Of a stretch of DNA of 64,000 nucleotides, positions 12,467-24,499 are shown piece by piece. Both the position numbers and the translations under genes were made by a program. Every line of letters starts with the position of its first letter. Position 1 is the first letter of the stretch. Below the pieces are notes generated by a model. That model made no database searches, was not told where the DNA came from, and was given only the letters and a program-made list of their open reading frames with translations. Origin of the DNA: Citrus sinensis (taxonomy: Eukaryota; Streptophyta; Magnoliopsida; Sapindales; Rutaceae); contig NC_068556.1 in assembly GCF_022201045.2 (NCBI RefSeq), positions 22,239,501 to 22,303,500 on the forward strand, given 5' to 3'.

Positions 12467-13300
12467 TGTTTTATCTATATACTGAGCTGAAATTTCAGAC
12501 TAAGGTATTTGTGTATAATCTATAGATGGTAGGGAAGTCCTAGCCTCTTCTAATTTGGCAAAACAAAGGATCAGGATGTGAACCAATCGCGTTATCACTT
12601 GATCACTATACGGGATTTAAAATTATACAGGATCAATCTTAATTCAACTGAATTTAAGGAGGCTTAGTTTATCATATACCTTTAGCTTGGTCAGTTCTGC
12701 TTCTTGCGCATGCAGTCGGTCATCACTGAAAAGACTTTATTGCAGAGACTAGTGAATGAAGCTGAAAAACTTTCCCCTCATGTGTTGATAAAAGAATTTT
12801 GTCACTATACTGATTTTGACTCAATATATGGTACCAATTCCATTTTGTATATTGGTAGAGAAATAATTTATTGAGTTAAGCTATGAGTAATACACCACAT
12901 TATTTTCACTAATGAAGCACTAGTTAATAGTTGGGAATGGTAAATTAGTGAATAGTTCGAATCTTGACACTTATACATGATCATTTGAACTTATTGTAGG
13001 CTCAAGTCAGCTATTAGGACTCAGAAGTCGATTATCCAAACTAATTAAAAGTTCATCTCCATATCATTTTTTTTTTTTAATCTGAAAGTTGAAATGAGGT
13101 AAGAACAACTGGGCTTTGGGCTTGAACTTGGGCGTGCTTTAAAAGTCTTGATATCCTTTTTTTTTTTTCCTGAATTATCAATTATCCTCGTATCAGTTAT
13201 CACCATATTCCCGCCACAATAAAGCAGAAGTACTGCACCAACTCAACCGTCAACGAATATAGTTTCTTTCCTTCTGGGGGGCAGTCTGAGAGTCAGGCTC
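12467..13300. other. Intergenic spacer and probable promoter of the ABCI12-type gene
   Basis: About 830 bp without a coding region. It contains poly(T) runs near 13070 and 13158. No TATA box was evident; the last 100 bp before 13301 presumably hold the leader. Confidence 0.4.
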
Positions 13301-16300
13301 ATGAGTTGCACTCACAGTTCAAATCCAACGGCCAGTTTCAGTTTATCTTTCCAATTTCTCTCCCCAAATCCTAAAACCACAATTCCTTCAAATTCTACTC
13401 TGATTCTCGCCCGAAATTGCTCGAACCCTAGGTTATATCTTCCGCTGAGCAAAACCCAGAAACGAATTTTAAAAAAAAATGGAGATTTTGTAATTAGGGC
13501 TTCAGTGCGGGACAAAAACAATAATAACGGAGCTAGTAATTGGGTGAATTGGTTGCCCACCGAAGCTTTTTCGGCTGATAAAGTTTTCAGGTTGATTTCA
13601 ACTGCCACTGCCAGTCCCATTTACCAGTTCATTGCTTCCCCTTCCACATTCTTGCATTCCGTGGACGCTAGAATCAAATTGGTAATTTCTATTTTTAATC
13701 TTAGTTTTGTTGTTGTCTTGCTTTATTGTTGCTTTTACTTGATGTTTTTGTTTGTTAATGTTCAAAAATATGCGGGCTTGTTCAAGAAATGAATTTTTCT
13801 TTTCTTTTTTTTTGGTGGATACAAATTTTAGTTCTTTTTAAATTGGTTTTTAGTTCTTTTTTAAATTGGTTTTAAGATTATGACTTTTAATTAGAGACAT
13901 TTGTGTTATGGACAGATTGTTTTACTCTAAAGTTCCAATTGTGCCTGATTTTAAACGTGGTTGATTTTGTGTAATAATCAAATTGAGTAACTTATATATA
14001 TCTGCTGATGGAACCTTTTACTTTTAAAAGTTCTAATTTGGATATCCAATTACATTGACTCTTCAGGTATGGCTCTTGGCTCTTGTTTTGTTACCAGCTC
14101 GATCACATATATTAATGCGGTTTGGGCTGGTGGTATTCACAGCTCTTCTGTCAATATGGATCCTCCCAAAACAAGTGTGGATGGTAAGTGTTTTTCTTTC
14201 ATGTTTTAACTATAAAGGCCGATGTGTTTGGACAAAGCTGTGGTGTCCGTGTATAACTCTCTGACGTGTATTATTCTGTTGCTTAATCTATTGGGTTAAA
14301 CCGACATGTTACAATAAGGCAGTATCTTTCAAAAAGGCTGTTAAACCATTGCATCATGAATAGGTGATTAGTTCATTGATATGAAAATCTGGCTTTGCAA
14401 GTGTGATTGTACAACTGCAGGCGAATTCTTCTGATTCTTGCTAGATGATACAATGAGTTCTAAGAAAATTGGCTTGCTTTGGACAAGTGGTACAACGTTG
14501 ATGGATGTATTGATAAAATTGTATAAGATGTTGAGATCTGTGGTCTGCTGGGTTATGTTAACTCATCATGAATGTAAAGAAAAATATAGTTTCTTTAGTC
14601 TGAAATGTCATGTTTCTTGCTGACTCCATCCCCTGCTGATTGATTTTATTTGATTTTCCCTATGGTATTTTTTTTTTATTTTTAAGTTAATACCAGCATA
14701 TCTATATTTGAATGGTGATCTTGGCAATCGTATGTAATGTAGATGTAATTTTCTACATGTTGCTAATCCATGCAATTTTTTTTTCTTTTAATAAATGTTT
14801 CACATTATTATCTTGTAAAATTTTGAATGACACTTGTAGGATCAACTGGGAAGAGTCTCGCTGCTTTCTGGAGTTTTATTTATAATGTTGGGGCTAGGTT
14901 CAGATGGTGTACCTTCTCTGGTCCAGTCAAGAACCCCTCCCTCTGCAATCACGGGTTTGCCTAATCTTCCTATTTCTCTGGGAGGTTATTCTTATTTAAT
15001 AATGAAGCTAGGACCATTACAGTTTACGAGGAAAGGCTTGTCAGTTGCAAGCACAGCTGCCTGCTTAACCTTCACTGTAAGCTTTTTCCCCTTATTTCTC
15101 TCTTAATTTTTATTCTTTTCTTGTGGGGTTGGGGCGGGGATGGCTCCTGCAATCCTTCTTTAAACATTTGAATTAGTAAACCAACCTGCAAATACATATC
15201 TTCAATATGGAGTTGCATGACAAATCAAAAAGAGAAGAGGATTATGTGAATATCTGAAATGACTTGTTGAATATACAGAACATTCATATATATGGGGCAT
15301 ACTAGACTTGATTTTCTCAAAACAAATGAACTCTTGATTATTCTGAGATTTAGGTCTCTATTTTTGTGAAAGATCTTCCAAAGCTCAAGCCTTTGCCTGG
15401 CAACCACTACCCCTGAACAACTTGCATTTGCTTTGCGGTGGTTTATGCTTCCTCTGACATACATTGGTGTTCCGGTGGCTGAGATAGTGCTTACCCTTTT
15501 GCTTTCATTGAGATTCATCAGTCTAGTGTTTGATGAGGTAAGAGAGGGAATGGTTGTTCCTTTTCTAATATTAATATTATCAAAGATTTATATGAATATG
15601 TAATTGTTCGCAATATCTATTTACTGCTTCTTTTTTTTATAAGAAAGAATTCTCACTATTTGTGTTGGTAGGTACGTAATGTCGCATTGGGAATAGTATC
15701 TCGTAGGATAAATTGGAGACAATTGACAATGCTGGAGACGATTGATAGTAAGTTCTATATTCGAAGGGCATTTTTTTTTCTTTTGCTTCTGTTATTTTTT
15801 GTTTCCAATTTTTATATTTGCACTGCTATTCAGCATTAGCGGCTAATGAAAACTTTAGAATTTTCCTTGGATGCATGGCAAATTTTCAATTATGCGTTCC
15901 ATCATTTTTTGCTTCATGGAAAAATATGTTTTGGTCACAAAACTTGTAATCCTGGTTTGTCTAGTATTCTGAAGTTTCAAACTATTCATAACTTTATTGT
16001 ACTGTTGAATAACTCTGAATATTAAGGTTGTCTGGGAACACTTTCCTTCTCTAATCTTATTTTCATGATCGAATACATCATAGTTTAGAATGTTTACAAC
16101 AATTCTGAAATCCCAAACCTACTAGGCTTTGCTGTTTTAAATTCAAACTTTTAGCCAAAAATGATATGGGCATCGCTGGATTGTTGATACATACCGAGCT
16201 GCGGCTCATATTTATGTCAAACGGTTTCTGAGTCTTTTTTCTTATTTCTGAGATCTCCATTAGATTTTATTTGAATATGGTCCTGTGTCTGTTGTAGCAG

Positions 16301-17283
16301 CACCCTTTCTATCTCTAATGTTTTCCTGCATTAGTGTGAACTTGTATTTAATAATTATATGATGATACAAGTAACAAGAATGTGTGAATGAATAATTTTC
16401 CTTACCTCTGTTTCAGATTGAGATTGGTTTGTCGGTTTTCGGCACTTTCTGTCAGTGAAAATAAATGACTATGAAACCTTATCTGGGTATATCTGCAATG
16501 ACAATCGTATCTAACAGTAGTATACATTCTGGTCTTATCTACTTTTGCTTGTATAATTGAATCCTAACACATTTTTCAAATTTCTCTTGGATTTGCAGTT
16601 TTTGCTTCCTACATTCGCCGGATCTTCAAAAATATTTTCGGCCACGCTGAGCAAATATCTCAGGTTTATTGGACACATTATGCCTTTTTGTTCGATTACA
16701 TAGTTATGATGTTTCTTGATCTGAGCTCTAGTAGTTTCCAAGAATATGTGGCTCATGGACAATCTTTCAATGGGTTATCAGCTCTCTTAAATTGCTTTTA
16801 TATATTGGCAATGCATAATTTCAAATCATACAGACTTGGGAATAATTGAAACTACTGTCGTCAGTTAGAATTCATTGAATGAGTGGGTTAGAGGATGTAT
16901 GGAAGAAATTGTTTTCGAGAGTTGAGACCTTTTGCAAGAAAAATGTCTGGGTTTGTTAACCTTTTTCACATGTCTTGAGATTCTGAAAGATTGCTTCATT
17001 TTTTAAATTCTAAATAAGTTTCGATCTCATAGTTTATCACTAGTCTTTGACTCTTTGCCATAAGTAGCTGGAAGATTGCTAATTTTAGAAATTCTGAAAT
17101 AGTTGTTTACCTTCTTTATTGTTCTTACAGGCAATGATTGTTAGAGGCTTTCGGGGGGACAGCAGCACTCACAAAATTTACTCCTTTTCAAATTCGTCCA
17201 TTGGGGTGGCAGATTTTGTGTCCTTGTTTTGCCTGGTTGGTGTTGTAGGTGCTGCACTTGTGTCAGACCGCTTCCTTCTTTGA
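13301..17283 (+). CDS. ABCI12: ABC transporter I family member 12, plastid EcfT-like membrane subunit
   Basis: Resembles the transmembrane (T) component of bacterial ECF/CbiQ-type metal or vitamin importers; plant ABCI12 is chloroplast-targeted. Its transported substrate is not settled. Proposed exons: 13301-13681, 14067-14183, 14840-15076, 15373-15537, 15672-15747, 16599-16663, 17131-17283. All boundaries are GT-AG, totalling 1194 bp or 397 residues, near the expected plant length. Residues 1-65 are rich in Ser, Asn and basic residues and look like a transit peptide. Hydrophobic segments follow (WLLALVLLPARSHI, GRVSLLSGVLFIMLGL, FALRWFMLPLTYIGVPVAE). Near the C-terminus AMIVRGFRGDSS corresponds to the Ala-Arg-Gly coupling motif of EcfT proteins. 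It ends LVSDRFLL. No lesion is seen. The exon 4 acceptor at 15372 was chosen because it keeps TFTIFQSSSLCLATTTPEQL in frame. Confidence 0.9.
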
Positions 17284-18299
17284 TACCCATGTTCACGCTC
17301 GCCGCGGTAATTTTCTTTTTGTATCAAAATACCAGTTGAGAGTAATTGGGTTCTTGTTTTTATTCTGTAGTTCTGGATTTGATATGATCTGAACTCATGT
17401 TGATACTTTGGTGCTGTAATCTTGACAGGATAATCTTTTTAGTGGATGATTCAATATAGTTACATTTAGAACAAATTTTACTGCATGATTCAAGAATAGA
17501 ATTAACAAATTTTACTGCATGATGATTCAAGAATAGAATTTTCAAAGCTATGTTATTGAACATGCATATGAGATGTGGCCAACCAACAATATCCAAATGG
17601 TAACAGAAAGCATTTTTGCACTAAATTTAGAATGTAACAATTAAAAATGCTTTAATTCATGTGTAATTCCTGATTTGGTTTACTCATGAGTTTTTCAATA
17701 ACAAGTGCTCAATTATTAGGCTGTTTTATTTGAGATATTATATTAATATTATTTTATTTTAATGAACCTTGTCGAGGGCTCGAGGCGAGGTCTTTAATTT
17801 TATTTTTATTTTTTAAGGGTTGAAGGGGAGAAGAAACAAATAATAGCACTTAAACGGCGAACGGTGTGATTTACCTCTTAAAATAAATATAAAACTGTTA
17901 ACGGTAGATTATAGAAAAAGCCAAATACAGGGACACTCCTCCTAATGGAACTATAGGAAGGCTCTGCTTTATTTGAGATGCCTCGCAGAAGGCAGAACTA
18001 TTCTCCTCTTCTTGTGATTGCCTGTAAAAGATTCTTGTCATCAATGAAATTGAAAATAATTATATCATAAAGATGACAAAAATAAGAGGAGAAAATAATT
18101 ATATCATAATTGAAAATAATTTTTGAATGCCTTTTCTTCCGGATCGTATAAAAGAAACATGTGATCCTTAAAACCGAATTCAGGCTCCGATCATTATCTT
18201 CACAAGGATTTTGACCACTTTTCGTAAAACAAACAGGTACCAAGTAGTAGTACAGCAGGAGCAATTCTTCAAAAACGAGGAGCACTCGTCAACTTTGGA
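17284..18299. other. Intergenic spacer
   Basis: About 1 kb of AT-rich sequence with the ABCI12 3' UTR at its start. It contains a short local repeat (TTTACTGCATGAT twice near 17478 and 17511, and AAAATAATTATATCATAA twice near 18052 and 18091). No coding region is supported. Confidence 0.4.
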
Positions 18300-19022
18300 T
18301 TACTCATCAATCAACTTAATCCAATTTTGCTTCTGGCCGTCTTCCATTGTCCACATTTCAAAATAGCCTCCATCATGATTAAGAAGGACACAAAGGACAC
18401 CGCCAAAAGCACCAATATCAAGTTCTTTGCCTATACATTTAGGTGGTAGAAAAGTACGAAACTGCTTATATGTAGTTGCAAACGTAACGGAGGATTGCAT
18501 CAAAGCTGAAAACAAAACAATGCTTTCTAAACAGGCATATTCTATCTTCCAACGGAGAGCTTCATTCACCAAAATCCCTGACTGTGCCTTAGCAAGAGAA
18601 ACAATTTCCCAGGGGAGATTGCCCTTCTTCCAGGATTCTGTTTTCAGTGAAAAGACCACAAATTCCCTTCCTGTCAAGACATGGTGTTTTCCATCATTGT
18701 GGATCCTCAGAATCACATAGTCATCGGTGAATCGATCGTAGTCAAATCCAATTTGATCAGAAATTTGTGAGAGTTAGATACTGATACTTCCTCATATCAT
18801 CTTGTCCACGGATTCCATAACAGGAATCCTATAGCTTGTCGTATAATAGCAATTCATAACAAGCCGTTGCAAGAACCAATTATTTTTGAAACCCTGAGCA
18901 GTTTGTGTGGGAATATCAAGGTTTATTGCTTTGATTTCAGATGCTTCCAAGTCGACAGATTGAATGGTAGACGATGATGAAAATATGAGGGTCTGGTTTT
19001 CACTTATCATATTTGAGTTCAC
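18300..19022 (-). pseudogene. F-box-associated domain relic, F-box missing
   Basis: Two minus-strand stretches, 19022-18792 (ending YYTTSYRIPVMESVDKMI) and 18776-18300, are separated by stops. The second reads QIGFDYDRFTDDYVILRIHN, then FVVFSLKTESWKKGNLPWEI and GAFGGVLCVLLNHDGGYFEM, ending NWIKLIDE. These are typical of the C-terminal F-box-associated (FBA) domain. No F-box is found upstream, so this is a 5'-truncated relic, independent of the tandem F-box copies at 9.4-12.5 kb. An alternative is a short expressed FBA-only protein from 18716. Confidence 0.65.
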
Positions 19023-20239
19023 TCACCAAATATAATTAGATAAAACTATAGGGATTAAAAGAATATTTACATAACTTTCTAATACTTCTAATACATTTTT
19101 TAGGAGATATTTATGGCTTTATGCCATGCTTTAAAACAATAATAATAATAGTGAGTTTTAAAACATAGGTTGATATTTTTATGTGAAGTCCTAGGTTGAA
19201 TGGTTTGATTGACGTGTTGCATGGAGCAAAAATAAAATAGACTAAATATTAAATATCAGTTATTTTGAGTTACATGAGTTACATATTTTGCGTTGATTCC
19301 AGAATAAGTAATTATAAAGTATACAAGGTAATGGGAAACAACATTATTCTACGACATAATTGTTATTATGCATATACGATAAAATTTTTGATACTTTCTG
19401 TTTAGGGCGTAAAAAGATAGAGCTACATAGCTCGAGGTGAAGAACATTTGGTCACATGTTCCGGCTCGATCAACGCTCAGTAAGGAGAAAAGAATCAAGT
19501 CGCATATTTATACTCGATCAACACTCAGTAAGGAGAACATAATTAGGTCGCATTTGTTTTATCTCGAATTTTAGATCGTTAGGATTTATTTAACGCTCGT
19601 AACGTGTAGGCATAATCTGATACGATGATTAAAGCAATCAAGCGTTATAACAGTAGCATAGTAATCACACAAACAGGCGTATTAACTCTTGCATTCAAGT
19701 AGCGAATTCGATTGGACAACAGTCACACATTGAAGAACAATCAACACTGACAATTGTCTATAAAAATAGAGAAAAATTCTAAAATGGGGTCTCTTTTTTC
19801 AAGTGAGTAAACAGTCTGAAAATATTAGAATTACAAATTTTTGAGATATCATTCCTTTTTTGGATAAAAAAACCTGATAACTGACTTGAGCGTCAGAGAA
19901 TTATTATTGGAAAAAAAATCCAGCATCCCTCACTATTTATTGTTGTTGCATATCATTGGGAGCATTAATACAACTCAAATTTTATTACAACTAATAAATT
20001 AAAGCGTTGACAAGACAATCTGATCATTCTCATTAGCTCGATCGGGTTTTAGTAACAACACTTTCTTTATTCACCCCTTCTCGCATTAAAATTTAGTAAA
20101 GTAAATAATTACTTTTATATAATTAATTGGAAGATATACATAGTAAGATCCAACGGGAGAAAAAAAAAAAAAGGTATATACAACAAGACTACTCAAAAGT
20201 TTTCCCTGACTAATAAAACTAAAATAGGGCAGCACACAA
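19023..20239. other. Intergenic spacer before the glycine-rich array
   Basis: About 1.2 kb without a coding region. It contains a two-unit direct repeat at 19464-19559 and a short poly(A) run near 20160. Confidence 0.4.
19464..19559. repeat. Two-copy tandem repeat, 48 bp unit
   Basis: Two adjacent units start CTCGATCAACGCTCAGTAAG at 19464 and CTCGATCAACACTCAGTAAG at 19512. They stay similar through GGAGAA and (A/G)GTCGCAT. Period 48 bp, two copies only. Confidence 0.65.
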
Positions 20240-20463
20240 ACTTAGTTAAACTGAGCAAGGCCGTATTGCATTCACCATAAACTCTTCCTCCGTTTCCAAT
20301 AACTCATCTGCCACCACCGAGGCTGCCGCCAGAACCGCCTCCACCACCACCTCCTCTGCCTCCCCCACGGTCTCCAAGAGCCGCCGCTGAAGACAGTACA
20401 GTTATGCTGACGGCGACCAAAACTTTTGACTTTTGAGAGCTTAGGTGCCAAGTGAGGCTTCAT
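20240..20463 (-). pseudogene. Glycine-rich secreted protein, broken copy A
   Basis: It starts MKPHLAPKLSKVK at 20463, like the intact relatives (MTSHLAPKLTKLL). Then the frame shifts: the signal-sequence continuation VLVAVSITVLSSAAALGDRG and the Gly-rich part GGGRGGGGGGSGGSLGGGR lie in the next frame. The cause appears to be a 7-bp tandem duplication (GTCAAAA) near 20427. A stop (TGA) ends the Gly-rich frame, and the hydrophobic tail is barely recognisable (ALLSLTKFVCCPILV). It is the first copy of the minus-strand array that runs to 37 kb. Confidence 0.7.
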
Positions 20464-20702
20464 CTCTTCGACTGCGCATAGAATGAACGAATCGCAAGTC
20501 TTTGAAATGTCAATAAACGCACGCAGAAACTATAACACGTAAGTAGAGGTTTATTAATGGGTCATATATTCATAGAGAGGGAGGAAATGAGGGTCGATGA
20601 TTATTTCTGGACATATAATATAAAACTAAGTGATCACTGATCACTTGAAACAGATTATGTCTTTTTATTTTTTATTATTATTTTTTAAGGATAGGATGTC
20701 GC

Positions 20703-21801
20703 TTTAAATTCAATATAATAAATGTTGGAAAATGATGTTCTCACAAATTTGCGCACAAAGATTTACACAAAACGGTGCGTTTTGTGCAACTTTTCAAATG
20801 CTCTTTGTAACAACGGACACACACGCCAATTCACAATATAATTTTTCCACTCGCGTCTGCCTCCTTTCACTGCAACAAAAACCCAGTAGCTTCGTTCTCC
20901 ACACAACAAGAAGTCTCCTTATTAATATAATATTATATAATAAACCCAACAGAAGTCTCCTTTCTTCCTCCATTTTTCCTCACGAGATAGCTCCGATCTC
21001 TCTCCCTCCGTCCTCCTTTCTTCCTTACGAGACAACCCGGGTCTCTCTCTCTGGCCTCCTTTCTCCCTCACAAGACAGTTCGGATCTCTCTCTCCAGTCT
21101 CCACGCCGCTAATAGTCCCAATTCTAACCTCTCTCGCCGCGCAGCAACCATAAGATCTCTCTCTCACCCGTTTCAATTCATTGTTCTAATTGAAATCTTT
21201 AACTCGTTTAAGACATTGTGCTGAATTACCTATGGATGGTGGTGGTCTTTTGCTTGAGTGTTGTAAATTAGAATCAAATTATGCAAAACCCGATGCCTTT
21301 GGGAATCATGTTTATTTCAACCTTTCATGTTATGATTTGATTGTTTGATGAAATACCTGGAAAATTTAGTTTGTTCTCTCAAATTATTTTACTCTGTTGA
21401 ATAAATTATATTTACCATTATTTGAAAAGAATTTTTAAAAAAATTACAGCCCCTAAACATTGAGCTTATGCTATAATTTATGCGTCTCCCTCATTTATAG
21501 CACATTTTTTTCATCATTTACGCGACAAGGGAGAACGGAGATGAGACTGTTACTGGCGTGGGAATGAGAGAGAAAGATCTGAGCTGTTTGGTGAGGTTTC
21601 GTGAGAAAGAAAGAAGATGGGAGAGAGAGACGCTGAGTTTTGTTCCCCTTATGTGTGTGTGTGTTGTTAAACTGTGCAGTAAAAAGTGGGTTTTATACTT
21701 TGTACAAAACGCACCGTTTTGTGCAAAGTTTTGTACAAAGTGTTGTAAGAATATCGACACCGATAAATGTTTCGTGTATGCATGTAACATTTGAATTTAA
21801 A
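20703..21801. mobile_element. Long inverted-repeat element, non-autonomous DNA transposon candidate
   Basis: The left arm (20703 to about 21150) and right arm (about 21510-21801) are imperfect reverse complements. Outer ends read TTTAAATTCAA and TTGAATTTAAA. Both arms contain ACAAAACGGTGCGTTTTGT, itself nearly palindromic, then a pyrimidine-rich TCTCTC region. The spacer is about 350 bp. Reading each arm outward-in gives related short frames (FTQNGAFC and FAQNGAFC), which confirms the symmetry and shows these frames are not genes. Arms of several hundred bases are typical of non-autonomous Mutator-like or foldback elements. No target-site duplication was found. Confidence 0.65.
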
Positions 21802-21825
21802 ACTAATATAATACGTTGAGCTATC

Positions 21826-22570
21826 AAAGAACAACATCAAAACCTTTAGCTAGCTATACACTTCATTGATAGGATACGTGTCAAGGTTTTAGTTTCTAAA
21901 ACTAAATAATTGTAAGAGTTGTCAACATCAATTCTTTATTTGAGTCAATCAAGTAAATTGGTAAAATTTAATTTTCTTTCGAGCAGAAATTTTATACTAC
22001 ATATATAGAGGATTAATTTACCAGTTGAACAAATAAATGGTGTCATATTTTTGTCCGATCTCTCTTTCTACTTCAGTTATACGATTGCCTAAAAATTAAA
22101 ATTCGGAACAATTTTTGTTTTTATTTTTTGGGCAGGAATTAAAAGAACATTCTCTCTGTAGTTGCCTTTTTTTCTACCATTAAATTGTTGACAACAAATT
22201 CAAAATTCGAGGGACAAAAATGTGCTCACGTCACGTGATCGTAATGGTTGTTCTTAAGCAGTTTGAATCGCGTTATCTCATACCCATATATAGCACTACG
22301 ATGGCTGATCTAGAGCCACCTCCACCATTACCTCTGCCGCCTCATTGTTTTTGATAATAGACTACGTTTATCGTACGAAATATAACATTTAAATTATTAC
22401 AATTTAATCCTTTGAGCTATCGAACAACATTTATTAACATCATAACCTAAACAATAACTTCATTCATATGATACGTGTCAAGGTTTTGATTTCTAAAATG
22501 ATATGGTAGGGATCAGTCAGCATAATTCTCTATGTTCCCATAATTTTTAATTGATTCAATCAAATAAATT
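21826..22570. repeat. Diverged direct repeats, about 150 bp, 590 bp apart
   Basis: Units at about 21826-21975 and 22414-22570 share TTGAGCTATC(A/G)AA, then GATACGTGTCAAGGTTTT followed by (A/G)(T/G)TTTCTAAAA, then AAT(T/C)(A/C)AATCAA(G/A)TAAATT. They look like flanks of an old tandem duplication. Confidence 0.55.
22301..22345 (-). pseudogene. Possible scrap of a glycine-rich copy
   Basis: On the minus strand a short frame reads GGRGNGGGGSRSA. It lies between the two direct repeats at 21826 and 22414, in the same orientation as the array. It is too short to assign firmly. Confidence 0.25.
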
Positions 22571-23790
22571 CAGTCTTTTTTAATATTCTTTAATCAACTC
22601 ATAAAAAATTCTTATCATTTCTTTTTGTGACAAGTGTAAAATTTATGTAAAATACACATTAGAATTTGTTGAGTGATCTTGAAATATTAGGATGAGAATT
22701 TATTTAGAAACCTTAGATTATGAAATATGAGAAGTAGTTTGTGATGGTTCATTCATTTAAAAAAAATGAAAAAAGTGAAAATATTCGAAAACTTTCAAGT
22801 GAGTGGAGTCAGTTCGACAAGAAAAGATTTCTTTGAATACTTTAGTTAGAATTACTAAAGTGACCTTGTCAAAAAAAAATCATATGTTTTCTCAATTAAA
22901 GAAATCATTTAAAAGATTCATATATTTTTTAAGATTAATATTATTTCAAATTATAGCTTAATAACAATCCAAATTCCTCCTGGCTTATGAGACTGGAGTT
23001 TAAACCTTAAATCTCTTATTTTCACTTTAATTTTATTGCTATTAATTAAGTTTGAAGATTTATTATTATTATTATTAAAGGTGATTAGCGACAACTTTAG
23101 GGTAATGTAGTCGTAAGCTCGTTGCCCAATTTGGTAGGGGAGGGTTATAATCAATGAAGTGTAAAACACGCAACGACGTGCTGTTTTAATGTTGTACATA
23201 AGAAAAGCTGGGCGGTTTCAACTAATTTTGAATATATTATCATGCCATTTCTATAAAACCATTCATAACCAGATAGCGTCTTTCATTCTTAGCAAGTATA
23301 CGTATAGCATCTCCAATTCGTCGATTAAAGCAAGTATATGTAAAGCATCTCCAATTCGTCGATTAATCTTATATGTCATGCATTTCTAAATGAAGAGACA
23401 TACACAGAAGAATAAAAATCCAAAAATAAATCGACATCAATTGTGTCTCCTCATATATTGAAGAAGCCAGCTGGATAAGCTGAATTCACATAATTTGTAA
23501 ATCAAACTAACCAGCAACCACATACCAACAAGTTGTAGATGAATTCAAAACATTTCTTGATGTAATTGTTACTTAAAATATATATTACTAAAGTTGATTA
23601 TATATATTCCTCAATAAAGAGTATAAATGAGTATGAAATATAGAACAAAGTTTGATATATAGATCAAGCCTTCAAGGTAAATAACATATTGCAGTTCCTA
23701 TTGAGTATATATTATTGACAAATTGAACGATTGAAAAAATATTCAAGAATACAAAGAATATGGAATACAGAAAAAGAACTCTCAAACAAT
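22571..23790. other. Intergenic spacer inside the glycine-rich array
   Basis: About 1.2 kb of AT-rich DNA without coding signal, apart from the tandem repeat at 23291-23366. Confidence 0.4.
23291..23366. repeat. Two-copy tandem repeat, 38 bp unit
   Basis: Units start at 23291 and 23329. Each reads AGCAAGTATA(C/T)GTA(T/A)AGCAT and then CTCCAATTCGTCGATTAA. Two copies, no spacer. Confidence 0.75.
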
Positions 23791-24198
23791 TTACAAGGCG
23801 CCATGCAGTAAAATAAACGCAACATAAGATAATAAACTTATAGTAGTCAAGCTAAGCTTTGCCATATTGCCTCTACCAACACCAGAGCTTCCTCCTGCGT
23901 TTCCATTTCCGCCACCGCGGGTAACTGTGCCTCCACCAATCGGTATTCTTCCTCCGCCGGCAGGTGTGCCTCCATTGACTGGCCTACCTCCACCTCTGGT
24001 TGGTGTGCCTCCACCAATTGGTCTACTTCCTCCGCCTCCTCCTCCTCGGCTGCCTCCACCGCCGCCACTGCCTCCGCCTCCTCGACCACCTCCGCCACCG
24101 CCACCGCCACCACGTTGAGCAGCAGCTATAGGTGACATGAGGACGATCACTATGAGGAAGACTGCCAAGAACTTAATGAGCTTGTTATTAGGCCTCAT
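23791..24198 (-). CDS. Small secreted glycine-rich protein, copy B
   Basis: 135 residues. Residues 1-27 form a signal sequence (MRPNNKLIKFLAVFLIVIVL, ending IAAAQ). Residues 28 to about 112 are Gly-rich: first pure Gly runs broken by Arg and Ser, then degenerate units with GGGTPTRGGG, GGTPAGGG and PIGGGT. The last 24 residues (MAKLSLTTISLLSYVAFILL and four more) are a hydrophobic tail preceded by small residues (GGSSGVGRGN), which suggests a GPI-anchor signal or a membrane tail. The closest relative is copy C at 25.9 kb, with which it also shares 3' flanking sequence. Glycine-rich proteins of this layout are usually placed in the plant cell wall or at the plasma membrane; no specific role can be named. 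The proline-rich frame on the other strand is its antisense shadow. Confidence 0.75.
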   Translation of the reverse strand: MRPNNKLIKFLAVFLIVIVLMSPIAAAQRGGGGGGGGGRGGGGSGGGGGSRGGGGGGSRPIGGGTPTRGGGRPVNGGTPAGGGRIPIGGGTVTRGGGNGNAGGSSGVGRGNMAKLSLTTISLLSYVAFILLHGAL

Positions 24199-24472
24199 GT
24201 GACGCGTCGTCTTATCAACCGCGACAAAGAAGGTCAGGTATTAGAAATTAATATTGAAAAGCCTTTTTAGTAGCTATAGCTAGATAGCTAGCTTTGAGGG
24301 ATTGAGCAAATTAGTCTGTAATATATCTAGTAAAGGATTATTTACAGAGAAGAAAGAAATTGTCGATAGACTCAAACTTGTGAGAAAAAGGAAAACGTCG
24401 ATAGGCTCAGAAATTGTGTGGATGTAAATCCTTACGATGATGATTGATGAAGAACTTATTTATTGGTTCATG

Positions 24473-24499
24473 TATATATATATATATATATATATATAT
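24473..24499. repeat. (TA)n microsatellite, possibly serving as TATA region of copy B
   Basis: Uninterrupted alternating TA for 27 bases, about 275 bp upstream of the copy B start on the minus strand. It could supply the TATA element. Length variation here is likely between individuals. Confidence 0.6.

Noticed and set aside
19464-19559. CRISPR-like or regulatory repeat array
   Set aside because: Only two adjacent units without spacers, in a plant nuclear context.
20732-21112. 126-codon plus-strand frame (and the 90-codon minus frame at 21518-21790)
   Set aside because: The two are mirror images of the arms of one inverted repeat, with pyrimidine-rich low complexity and no domain.
23867-24118. 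Proline-rich 83-codon plus-strand frame
   Set aside because: It is the antisense of the Gly-rich core of copy B (GGN/CCN complementarity), and lacks a signal sequence of its own.
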